18,167 nt of DNA, taken from positions 1 to 18,167 of the forward strand of contig PUNZ01000077.1 in the NCBI GenBank assembly GCA_003551945.1. Direction: 5' to 3'. This DNA comes from Halovenus sp. (GTDB lineage: Archaea; Halobacteriota; Halobacteria; Halobacteriales; Haloarculaceae). Within the stretch, counting starts at the first letter, position 1. Each line of letters begins with the position of its first letter. A program made the position numbers and the translations under genes. The notes under the pieces were generated by a model that ran no database searches, was not told the DNA's origin, and worked only from the letters and a program-made list of their open reading frames with translations. Positions 1 to 6,452 of the stretch are shown here, in pieces.

Positions 1-114
1 CAAGACCCCAACTCCGTTCCCTACGAAACGCGCGAAGGACTCACCGAAAACATGGCCGACATCCCAGACGGAGCCCCCGACGACGCCATGGACCTCGTCC
101 GCGAATTCTACTAA
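1..114 (+). CDS. C-terminal end of an unidentified protein (partial)
   Basis: Frame 1 is open from the window edge to a TAA stop at 112-114 and gives 37 residues, acidic, ending in LVREFY. The beginning of the gene lies outside the window. About three quarters of the codons end in G or C, and the amino acid mix is acidic, both normal for a haloarchaeal gene. I do not recognise the family from this short tail. It runs in the same direction as metS but is separated from it by the lipoprotein gene on the opposite strand, so it is not part of the metS transcript. Confidence 0.7.
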   Translation, partial: QDPNSVPYETREGLTENMADIPDGAPDDAMDLVREFY

Positions 115-140
115 CTACGGATAGTAGCCAGTCTTTTTCC
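115..140 (+). terminator. Possible terminator after the first gene
   Basis: Immediately after the stop codon there is a short inverted repeat, CTAC (115-118) and GTAG (124-127) around GGATA, followed by a run of five T at 134-138. Archaeal intrinsic termination relies mainly on T-tracts, so this is a plausible but weak terminator. Confidence 0.3.
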
Positions 141-145
141 AAGTA

Positions 146-235
146 TAGCTGTTCACCAGATTCTCGACGCACGCTGTGGAGCGATAGTATTGAGTAATCG
201 ATGAGGGTACCAAATCAAAAGAAATAGAACAGCTA
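146..235. repeat. Spaced 9-base perfect inverted repeat
   Basis: TAGCTGTTC at 146-154 is repeated inverted as GAACAGCTA at 227-235, with 72 bases between the arms. The right arm includes the stop codon of the lipoprotein gene. The purpose is unknown. It could fold the 3' ends of converging transcripts or be chance. Confidence 0.4.
205..231 (-). terminator. T-rich terminator of the lipoprotein gene
   Basis: On the minus strand the bases right after the stop codon read as a T-rich tract (TTCTATTTCTTTTGATTTGG), which is the usual form of an archaeal intrinsic terminator. It would end the lipoprotein transcript before it meets the convergent first gene. Confidence 0.4.
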
Positions 236-775
236 CGGCATCGCGTCTTCAGGGTCGTCGGGTTCGTCAAGCAGTTCTACGCTTACGAGTCCTTCGACCG
301 ATTCAGCCTGGAGCAAGTCAATGAATTCAACAGGCATTCCCGTCGCCTGTATCCCGAATTCGGCCTGTTCATCGATGGTGAGATTGGTCTGGTCTTCAAT
401 AGTAGCGGCCACCGTATCAACCGCATGCTGGACGAGTCGCTCCTGCTCAGCTATCAGTGCTTCCTGCTGTTCTTGAAACTCTTCTTCATCAATTTCACCT
501 TGTTGAAGCTCTTGCTGAAGCGCCTGTGCCTGAGCCTCAATGTCCTGAAGTGCTTCTTGGTCAGGAGCAGCAATTATTCCAACGGAGCGTTCGTCTCCAT
601 CTGGGATTTCAAGTTCTTCCGGCTCTGCCTCACCATTACCGTTGGTTTCTTCACCTGCTCCGTTATCTCCGTCGTCGCCTGCATCATCATCGGAGCTAAG
701 ACTTGTACACCCTGCAAGGAGGGTCATGCCACCAACACCAGCACCCTGAAGGACGCGACGTCGGTTGGCCAGCAT
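233..775 (-). CDS. Tat-exported lipoprotein, coiled-coil, unknown function
   Basis: A 180-residue secreted protein. The first 23 residues form a twin-arginine signal (NRRRVLQ at 4-10), a hydrophobic stretch and a lipobox LLAGC with the lipidated cysteine at 23. This predicts Tat export and anchoring to the outer face of the membrane. Residues 25-58 are a very acidic, Gly/Asn-rich spacer. Residues 72-128 are Gln/Glu-rich and probably a long helix or coiled coil, and the tail is acidic. No known enzymatic domain was recognised. I chose the ATG at 775 because it places the arginine pair close to the N-terminus and a TATA-like box lies about 22 bases upstream. An ATG at 787 (four residues longer) is equally possible. 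The frame is open upstream to 898, but that extension would bury the signal peptide and is rejected. The gene diverges from metS across a spacer of about 127 bases. Confidence 0.8.
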   Translation of the reverse strand: MLANRRRVLQGAGVGGMTLLAGCTSLSSDDDAGDDGDNGAGEETNGNGEAEPEELEIPDGDERSVGIIAAPDQEALQDIEAQAQALQQELQQGEIDEEEFQEQQEALIAEQERLVQHAVDTVAATIEDQTNLTIDEQAEFGIQATGMPVEFIDLLQAESVEGLVSVELLDEPDDPEDAMP

Positions 776-792
776 ATCGCTTTCCATGTACC

Positions 793-800
793 AAAATTTA
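793..800 (-). promoter_or_regulatory. TATA-like box for the lipoprotein gene
   Basis: The minus strand reads TAAATTTT here, centred about 22 bases before the ATG at 775. That suggests a leaderless or nearly leaderless transcript. The spacing is slightly shorter than ideal, so the call is tentative. Confidence 0.35.
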
Positions 801-878
801 GCGGAGGGAGACCCAAAAGGCTTGGTAAATCTCCCATAACGTGAAAATAGGAACGAAAAGACAATCGAAATCGGCCGG

Positions 879-887
879 CTTTTTACG
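879..887 (+). promoter_or_regulatory. TATA-like box for metS
   Basis: CTTTTTACG lies 20-27 bases before the two candidate metS start codons (ATG at 903 and 909), the spacing expected for a leaderless haloarchaeal transcript. No Shine-Dalgarno sequence precedes the start. Confidence 0.4.
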
Positions 888-902
888 TCGCACACCACAT
901 GA

Positions 903-3041
903 ATGGATATGAATCACGAGCAGCTCCCGACAGAGCGACCGGCTGTGGTGACTTGTGGGTTGCCCTACGCAAATGGAAACCTACACGTCGGTCATCTTCG
1001 GACCTATGTCGACGGCGACCTGTTCTCACGGGCGTTGAAGCGGGCAGGGCAAGAGACGGCGTTTGTCTGCGGCTCAGACATGCATGGGACACCGGTGGCT
1101 GTCAACGCCGCAAAGGAAGGTGTTGAGCCAAAGGACTTCGCCTTACGGCACCACGAACAGTATATCGAACGCTTCGAACAGTTCAACATTGGATTTGATA
1201 ATTACGGCCACACCCACGACGAGACAAACACGGAACTAACCCAGTCGTTTGTTAAGTCCTGGATTGACAACGACCACGTCCACGAAAAGGAAATAGCGGT
1301 AGCATGGGATGCTGAAGAAGACCAGCCACTTCCTGACCGGTATGTAGAAGGAACATGCCCGTACTGTGGAGAGCATGCGCGGGGTGACGAATGTGACGAC
1401 GGCTGTCAGCGTCATCTTGAACCCGGCGAAATCGAAGACCCCGTCAGTACGATTACCGGGAACTCCGCCGAATACCGGAAACAACCGCATAAGTTCTTGA
1501 AGCTGGCTGATTTTCAAACCTATCTGCAAGGGTTCCTCAACCGGCTTGAGGGAACAGACAATGCAAAAAATCAGCCTCGTGAGTGGATTGAAGGGGAACT
1601 CGAAGACCTCTGTATTACCCGAGATATGGACTGGGGAATCGATTATCCAGGCGAAAGCGAGGAAGAGTTGGTTCTCTACGTCTGGGTCGACGCACCCATC
1701 GAGTATGTTTCCTCGACAAAGCAGTATTCCGAGCGAGTCGGAACCGACACCTACGACTGGGAAGCGGTCTGGAAAGTGAACGGGGAAACCCAGCATGGAA
1801 CGGAATGGAAAGATGAATGGACGGACGAAACCGGTGAGATAATCCACATCATCGGTCGGGATATTATCCAACACCACTGTGTCTTCTGGCCGGCCATGCT
1901 CCGTGGTGCGGGCTATAACGAACCCCGTGCAGTTCTTGCAACCGGCTTCGTCGGTATCGACGGAAAAGCCCTCTCGACGTCCCGGAATAGAGCAATTTGG
2001 GCCAAAGAGTATCTCGATGCAGGGTTCCATCCTGACTTGTTCAGATATTACATAGCAACTGGCTCGGACCTCGAGAATGATATCGACTTCTCGTGGGATC
2101 GCTTTGCCGAACGAGTGAACGGCGAACTCGTCGGTAACCTCGGTAATTTCTGTTACAGAGCCTTGCTATTTGCCCAACGAAATTACGGAGGGACACCGGA
2201 TGTTGAGACAAGCAAAGAAATCCAAGATGAGATAGAAACTGCGCTAGAGGCGTTCAGGTCGGCAATCCGTGACTACGATATTCGAGCGATTGGGAACATC
2301 GCAGTCGAACTCGCTGCGGTCGGTAACGAGTATATTCAGCGAAACGAGCCGTGGAATCTCGTCGACGACGAACCGGATACTGCAGCACAAGTTATCCGCG
2401 ATTGTGTCCAGCTTTCGAAAGCCTGTGCTGTTTTGATGCAGCCAGTCATGCCAGAGAAAGCTGAGTCGCTGTGGAACTCACTCGGTGAAGACGGGTCAAT
2501 CGTTGAAGCGACACTCGGCGATGCGCTCGAAGCGCCACCTGCAGAGTTTGATGAGCCAACTGAACTGTTCACGAAAGTGGAGTCCGACCACGTCGAATCT
2601 CTCAACGAGGAACTGAGAGCACGTGTCGAAGCCGCAGAAGCAGATGAGAGAGCGACTGACGGTGACGAGCAATCTCGTGAAGAAAGCGAATCGGCTACTG
2701 TCGATATCGAACCGCTTGAAGACGAACGAATCAGCTTTGATGAGTTCCAAGGCATAGATATGCGTGTTGGTGAAATTCTCGAGGCGGAGCCAATTGAAGG
2801 TGCAGATAAGCTCCTGAGACTTGATGTCGACCTTGGCGTTGAAACCCGACAGGTCGTGGCCGGTCTCAGAGAGTTACACGACGTGGAAACGCTGGCGGGA
2901 ACGCGTGTCATCGTCTTGGCGAACATGGAAAAGGCGGAACTCTTTGGCCATGAATCGAACGGGATGGTCCTCGCAGCAGGGGAGGAAGCGGACTTGCTGA
3001 CGACGTACGAGAACGCGCCACTTGGGACGCGAGTGAGGTAA
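903..3041 (+). CDS. metS: Methionyl-tRNA synthetase with C-terminal tRNA-binding domain
   Basis: This cytosolic class I synthetase attaches methionine to initiator and elongator tRNA(Met). The 712-residue protein carries the ATP-binding HIGH-type motif HVGH at 28-31 within PYANGNLHVGHL. A zinc-knuckle insert has Cys152, Cys155, Cys164 and Cys168. The KMSKS-type loop is KALSTSR at 355-361. An all-helical anticodon-binding region follows at about 400-560. A strongly acidic linker spans about 570-609. Residues 610-712 form an EMAPII/Trbp111-like OB-fold tRNA-binding domain (MRVGEI near the start, NMEKAELFG near the end). The length matches MetRS with a fused C-terminal domain. The start is ATG at 903; a second ATG at 909 would shorten it by two residues. 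The gene stands alone, divergent from a lipoprotein gene and convergent with the next gene. Confidence 0.96.
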   Translation: MDMNHEQLPTERPAVVTCGLPYANGNLHVGHLRTYVDGDLFSRALKRAGQETAFVCGSDMHGTPVAVNAAKEGVEPKDFALRHHEQYIERFEQFNIGFDNYGHTHDETNTELTQSFVKSWIDNDHVHEKEIAVAWDAEEDQPLPDRYVEGTCPYCGEHARGDECDDGCQRHLEPGEIEDPVSTITGNSAEYRKQPHKFLKLADFQTYLQGFLNRLEGTDNAKNQPREWIEGELEDLCITRDMDWGIDYPGESEEELVLYVWVDAPIEYVSSTKQYSERVGTDTYDWEAVWKVNGETQHGTEWKDEWTDETGEIIHIIGRDIIQHHCVFWPAMLRGAGYNEPRAVLATGFVGIDGKALSTSRNRAIWAKEYLDAGFHPDLFRYYIATGSDLENDIDFSWDRFAERVNGELVGNLGNFCYRALLFAQRNYGGTPDVETSKEIQDEIETALEAFRSAIRDYDIRAIGNIAVELAAVGNEYIQRNEPWNLVDDEPDTAAQVIRDCVQLSKACAVLMQPVMPEKAESLWNSLGEDGSIVEATLGDALEAPPAEFDEPTELFTKVESDHVESLNEELRARVEAAEADERATDGDEQSREESESATVDIEPLEDERISFDEFQGIDMRVGEILEAEPIEGADKLLRLDVDLGVETRQVVAGLRELHDVETLAGTRVIVLANMEKAELFGHESNGMVLAAGEEADLLTTYENAPLGTRVR

Positions 3042-3043
3042 CT

Positions 3044-3053
3044 GGAAAAAGAA
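3044..3053 (-). terminator. T-tract after the small membrane protein gene
   Basis: The minus strand reads TTCTTTTTCC about 30 bases after the stop at 3085. This suits an archaeal T-tract terminator in the 43-base convergent gap with metS. Confidence 0.35.
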
Positions 3054-3084
3054 CGCTTCGGGAACGACGCCAATTTGCAGACAG

Positions 3085-3546
3085 TTAGCTTGAAGAGTGC
3101 TCAACAGCGCCCGTCGTGGGCTTCGATGGTTGATTCCGGAACCGCCAGAGAGCAGTCCCTCCACCGACAAGGAGGAGGAGTCCACCAGCGACAGTCAAGT
3201 ACCAACCAATCCATGGCACAAAGGTTGACTGAAAACCGACCAAGGAAAGCTCGCGGAGATAGTTTAGCGGCATGATGAGGGCCCACATACCTGCGCCGAT
3301 AATGAGTAATTGTCGTTGTACTGGTCGGGACCAGAAAAGCGCAAGAGACAACAGGAGAGCCAGCGGGATTATCACCAAACCACTACCCCATTCAAAGCCA
3401 ATATGCATATGAGGTAACAGGATATCCGGGATAGGCTCACCGGCCAGGTTAGGATTCACACGAATCCAGGGGAGCCACGTCCCAATAACAATCATTGTCA
3501 GGCCAAAACCGACGATAATCGATGGTGCGTATTTGTGGAGGGCCAT
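3085..3546 (-). CDS. Four-helix membrane protein of unknown function
   Basis: A 153-residue protein predicted to lie in the cytoplasmic membrane with four hydrophobic helices at about 8-28, 55-72, 79-96 and 110-132. Between helices 1 and 2 is an outer loop with conserved-looking Trp, Pro and His residues (TWLPW at 23-27 and LLPHMHIG at 43-50). The tail after helix 4 is short, basic, then polar. I do not recognise a named family, and no catalytic motif is evident. The start is ATG at 3546; the frame also has a TTG at 3564, six codons upstream, which I consider less likely. The gene is 60 bases downstream of the phosphate permease on the same strand, so co-transcription is possible, although an inverted repeat sits right at its expected promoter. 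Confidence 0.7.
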   Translation of the reverse strand: MALHKYAPSIIVGFGLTMIVIGTWLPWIRVNPNLAGEPIPDILLPHMHIGFEWGSGLVIIPLALLLSLALFWSRPVQRQLLIIGAGMWALIMPLNYLRELSLVGFQSTFVPWIGWYLTVAGGLLLLVGGGTALWRFRNQPSKPTTGAVEHSSS

Positions 3547-3564
3547 ACCCGATACGTACAACAA

Positions 3565-3583
3565 GTAACGTGAAAGTTGTTAC
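3565..3583. promoter_or_regulatory. Inverted repeat at promoter of membrane protein gene
   Basis: GTAAC at 3565-3569 and GTTAC at 3579-3583 form a 5-base inverted repeat with a 9-base spacer. Its centre is about 28 bases before the ATG at 3546, where the TATA element should be. It could be an operator for a dimeric regulator. It is short and may be chance. Confidence 0.3.
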
Positions 3584-3606
3584 GAGGTAGCAAATAACGT
3601 TGTATA

Positions 3607-4794
3607 TCAAAAGCCGAAAATCGGAACGAACTGGAAGGTCAAGAATGCGCCAATTGTCGAAATCAGTGGGACGAAATTTTGCATAACGACGACGCGGACG
3701 GTTGTCGATGGGTCGAACAGTTCGCTTGCAGCCGGAATGTCTTCCGGTTTTTCTTCTCCAATTTTGGGGAGTTCCTCTCCTTCCGTGTCCCCAGCAAGGG
3801 AACCAACAGAAACGGCCGTTTCGCTCTCTTGTGAGAGGTCTTTGGGAAGCTCTCTGGCCGGCGTTGTTCGCGTTGCTCGACCCCAGCCAAGCCCAATGAT
3901 GCTCATCGTTGCGATAATCACAAAACTAGCTGGAATACCAATCGCTGAGAGCCCCACAGTCAGGACAGACGAGACCGTCGCGACGACAATAGCAGCAGTC
4001 AGCGGTAGCGCAGTAATATCGTTCCCGAGCGTATCGAGCGTGCGCCGGGCAATCGTAAAGGACCCGATAGCGACCGCAAACGAGCCGAGAATAACTGCGG
4101 TGTTGACTTCTAAATCCCCGCTGCCAACCAGCGGAGCCACCGCATTTGCGATATTCGACGTACCAGATGAAAATGCCATCAAACAACCAATGCCGACAAC
4201 AATGACCACTCCAGTTACCTCACGTCTTGTTGTCCCAGGTCCAAGGCGAGGAATCGGAACGAGCGTTGCCTTATGAAACTCTATCAGTGACCCTTCGGTT
4301 GCGTTGATTGCAACCATCCGGTTGAGAGTCGGGTAGAAATATCGGCCAATGACACCGGATATCCAGAATCCGATAATGGGGGCAACAATCCACCAGACTG
4401 CAATTTCACCGAGGACAGCCCAATTGAGCGCACCAGCTGCGTGTGCGAGGGCCGCAATTGCGCCGACAGTGGTCATGGAGGTGGACGCTGGGACGCCAAA
4501 ATAGTTCCCGATAAAAAGCGCAAGTCCAATAAAAAAGAGGACCACAACACCGGTTTCAAGCGTGAATACGCCTTCTTCGGTGAGAATGTCGTCCGAGAGC
4601 GTATCGATAACCGCTGGGCCAATTGTCCACGCTCCAATAAAGAAAAACACCGAAAAGAGCGCTGCAGCAAACGCTTTTGAAATGATGTTCGCGCCAACAG
4701 CAGGGCCAAACGCAGGACCAGTTGTCGCCCCTCCGATATTGTAGCCAACAAAGATTGCGACAGCAATGCCAATACCGAAGAGAACTTCGCTCAC
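3607..4794 (-). CDS. PiT-family inorganic phosphate permease
   Basis: An integral membrane transporter of 395 residues that belongs by its pattern to the PiT (Pi:cation symporter) family, importing phosphate or metal-phosphate with Na+ or H+. The internal duplication typical of PiT is visible. The first copy has GYNIGGATTGP (17-27) and VPASTSMTTVGAI (101-113). The second has SSGTSNIANAVAPLVGSG (209-226) and IPASFVIIATMSIIGLGWGR (287-306). The usual GANDxANA signature is altered: both copies carry Asn-Ile where Asn-Asp is expected. A hydrophilic, Glu-rich cytoplasmic loop (about 307-365) precedes the last helix. The start is GTG at 4794; no better ATG is nearby. The gene lies 113 bases after sppA on the same strand. 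Its exact substrate is inferred from the family, so I leave the gene symbol blank. Confidence 0.88.
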   Translation of the reverse strand: MSEVLFGIGIAVAIFVGYNIGGATTGPAFGPAVGANIISKAFAAALFSVFFFIGAWTIGPAVIDTLSDDILTEEGVFTLETGVVVLFFIGLALFIGNYFGVPASTSMTTVGAIAALAHAAGALNWAVLGEIAVWWIVAPIIGFWISGVIGRYFYPTLNRMVAINATEGSLIEFHKATLVPIPRLGPGTTRREVTGVVIVVGIGCLMAFSSGTSNIANAVAPLVGSGDLEVNTAVILGSFAVAIGSFTIARRTLDTLGNDITALPLTAAIVVATVSSVLTVGLSAIGIPASFVIIATMSIIGLGWGRATRTTPARELPKDLSQESETAVSVGSLAGDTEGEELPKIGEEKPEDIPAASELFDPSTTVRVVVMQNFVPLISTIGAFLTFQFVPIFGF

Positions 4795-4872
4795 ATATAT
4801 TCCTGTGGTTGCATTGCAGTTAACTTTTTTAGTTGCGTCTTAGGTCCCTTTCCACCCAGTCGCTATCCTCGT

Positions 4873-4895
4873 GATACTTGATGTGTGAAAGTATC
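4873..4895. promoter_or_regulatory. 7-base inverted repeat between sppA and phosphate permease
   Basis: GATACTT (4873-4879) and AAGTATC (4889-4895) are perfect inverted repeats with a 9-base spacer. The element starts 13 bases after the sppA stop and is about 80-100 bases before the phosphate permease start. It could be an RNA hairpin at the 3' end of sppA or an upstream operator for the permease. Neither role is proven. Confidence 0.35.
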
Positions 4896-4907
4896 TACCA
4901 AACAGCG

Positions 4908-5903
4908 CTATTTCCGGATCGACAGAGAATCATCGCCGCGAAATGCACTGGCAATCCCGGACCCGAATGCATATGCAATCCGCTGTGTGCCAGCACCGAT
5001 CCGTCGTCTAAGGCCAATTTGAGGCTCAAACCGCTCGACTGAAACCCCTTTCCCAAGTTCCGATTCAAGATGGTCGATGACATCCTCACGGGTTCCAAGT
5101 TCATCTACGAGGCCAATCTCGGCCGCTTGCTCGCCAAGATAGATTCGGGCTTCAGTGTCTCGAATCGCGGTTGGTTCAAGCTCGCGTCTGTCGGCAACGT
5201 TCTCGACAAACTGGTCGTAGTAATCATCGATGATTCCTTGGAGATATTCGCGTTCATGTTCCTCAAGGTCACGCAGCGGCACGCCAGCGTCCTTGTACTC
5301 ACCGGCAGTGAGTTGTTCGTACTCCAAGCCGAGATTATCAGCAAGCTCGGCAGCGGTCACACGCGATCCAATAACACCAATTGACCCAACAAGGCTACCG
5401 TTTCGTGCCCAGATTTCGTCACATCCACTTGCGATTTCGTAGCCGCCACTTGCACAGGTATCAGTTGCATAGGCGATGGCCGGTCCGTCGAATTTCTCAA
5501 TCGCGAGTTTAATATCTTCGCTTGGAACGATCTCACCGCCAGGGGTATTGAGTCTAACCAACAACGCCTCAACGGCACCATCTGCATCTGCGCGTTCAAT
5601 CTGTTCAACAATGGCGTTTGCCGATGCTCCCATCGGTGCCCGTGACAGTGGGCTCGAATCAACATCACGGCTAATTGGCCCAACGACACCGACTTCCGCG
5701 ACGTTATATGGTGGCGCGACCGACCGTGCAATCGAGCCACTGACTCGGACGACTGCCGGAAGAAACAACAACAGTAACACGATGGCAGCTAGCTCACGCG
5801 TTGATTCTGGATAGCTGAGAAACAGATACCAGCCAGCCCCAACCCCTGCGACGAGCAACAGGAAAAAAACACCAACCCGTTTAACGGTATTCAGCACATG
5901 CAT
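4908..5903 (-). CDS. sppA: Signal peptide peptidase SppA-like membrane serine protease (S49)
   Basis: This membrane protease degrades cleaved signal peptides and probably other membrane peptides. The 331-residue protein has two N-terminal hydrophobic helices (about 9-28 and 39-53), then a ClpP/crotonase-fold S49 domain. LLVRLNTPGGEI (114-125) is the characteristic strand-loop. The nucleophile is Ser152 in TCASGGYEIASG, and the general base is Lys204 in GEYKDAG. Their spacing of 52 residues is the same as I recall for bacterial single-domain SppA (Ser147/Lys199 in B. subtilis). The start is set at ATG 5903, because TATTAAAT-like sequence lies about 26 bases upstream. A GTG at 5909 or 5897 is also possible. 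It lies 66 bases downstream of the DUF456 gene on the same strand. Confidence 0.92.
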   Translation of the reverse strand: MHVLNTVKRVGVFFLLLVAGVGAGWYLFLSYPESTRELAAIVLLLLFLPAVVRVSGSIARSVAPPYNVAEVGVVGPISRDVDSSPLSRAPMGASANAIVEQIERADADGAVEALLVRLNTPGGEIVPSEDIKLAIEKFDGPAIAYATDTCASGGYEIASGCDEIWARNGSLVGSIGVIGSRVTAAELADNLGLEYEQLTAGEYKDAGVPLRDLEEHEREYLQGIIDDYYDQFVENVADRRELEPTAIRDTEARIYLGEQAAEIGLVDELGTREDVIDHLESELGKGVSVERFEPQIGLRRRIGAGTQRIAYAFGSGIASAFRGDDSLSIRK

Positions 5904-5925
5904 ATGCACTGCCTTGGGTTGGCTA

Positions 5926-5934
5926 GTATTAAAT
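5926..5934 (-). promoter_or_regulatory. TATA box for sppA
   Basis: The minus strand reads ATTTAATAC, a good archaeal TATA element, centred about 26-27 bases before the ATG at 5903. It supports a leaderless sppA transcript starting at that codon and implies sppA can be transcribed separately from the upstream tmcA group. Confidence 0.5.
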
Positions 5935-5969
5935 CCATGGAGGCAGCGAGAGGAGAACGCTGGTGGCCT

Positions 5970-6446
5970 TCAGAATGCGATCACAATAATCATCACGACA
6001 AACATCAAACTCGTCAACAACACCTGTAACACTTTCGTCGCAAAGGTTCCAAGAACGACGGCGCTGGCTGCGGTTATTCCTCCAGAGATGCTATTCTGAC
6101 GGCGCACTTCGAGCACGAAGACAGTCACTAACGTCGCAACGATAAGGCCGGGAAGGCTGAAGATGAAAAAGGCAACAACACCAACAGCCCCGGCAATGGT
6201 TGCATTGACCGCTGAAGCCCCGCCCATCCGCGCAGCGACGACTGGTCCAACGAGTTTGCCCGCCAGTGCAAGCACCCCAACAAGTGTCAACAGTATGAGT
6301 GTCACCGTCCCCGGTGCATCAAAGCCAGTACCACCCCAATAGAGATACACCCCGAGTAAAGAGAGTACTGCGCCCGGGATGCGGGGAGCGATACTGCCAA
6401 TAATTCCGGCAAGCAGTAACCCGACTGTGAGAAGGGGTAGTATCAT
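5970..6446 (-). CDS. DUF456 family membrane protein
   Basis: A 158-residue, highly hydrophobic protein with four or more membrane segments (about 3-20, 26-38, 47-70, 84-112 and 125-157). The pattern of an N-terminal PRIPGAVLSLLGVYLYWG segment and a glycine/valine-rich repeat matches the DUF456 family of small membrane proteins, whose role is unknown. The start is ATG at 6446, only 6 bases after the tmcA stop, so the two are almost certainly co-transcribed. No Shine-Dalgarno sequence precedes it. There are no charged catalytic residues in the helices that suggest an enzyme. The link with tmcA is positional only. Confidence 0.82.
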   Translation of the reverse strand: MILPLLTVGLLLAGIIGSIAPRIPGAVLSLLGVYLYWGGTGFDAPGTVTLILLTLVGVLALAGKLVGPVVAARMGGASAVNATIAGAVGVVAFFIFSLPGLIVATLVTVFVLEVRRQNSISGGITAASAVVLGTFATKVLQVLLTSLMFVVMIIVIAF

Positions 6447-6452
6447 TGATTC

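Noticed and set aside
199..225. Tiny open frame (8 codons) in the gap after the first gene
   Set aside because: It is too short, has no ribosome site or promoter, and lies over the T-rich end of the lipoprotein transcript.
425..844. Plus-strand open frame of 139 codons opposite the lipoprotein gene
   Set aside because: It is Leu/Phe/Cys-rich and unlike a haloarchaeal protein. It is antisense to a gene with a clear Tat lipoprotein signal.
1236..2030. Minus-strand open frame of 264 codons inside metS
   Set aside because: It is entirely within the metS coding region, which shows all class I synthetase motifs. There is no promoter or family pattern for the reverse frame.
2336..3073. Minus-strand Ser-rich open frame of 245 codons over the 3' end of metS
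   Set aside because: The serine-rich translation is what the reverse strand of an acidic haloarchaeal gene gives. It overlaps the conserved C-terminal tRNA-binding domain of MetRS.
3565..4794. Possible extension of the 3085-3546 gene to an upstream TTG at 3564
   Set aside because: An ATG is present at 3546 and the six extra residues add nothing recognisable. TTG is rarely used when a good ATG is close.
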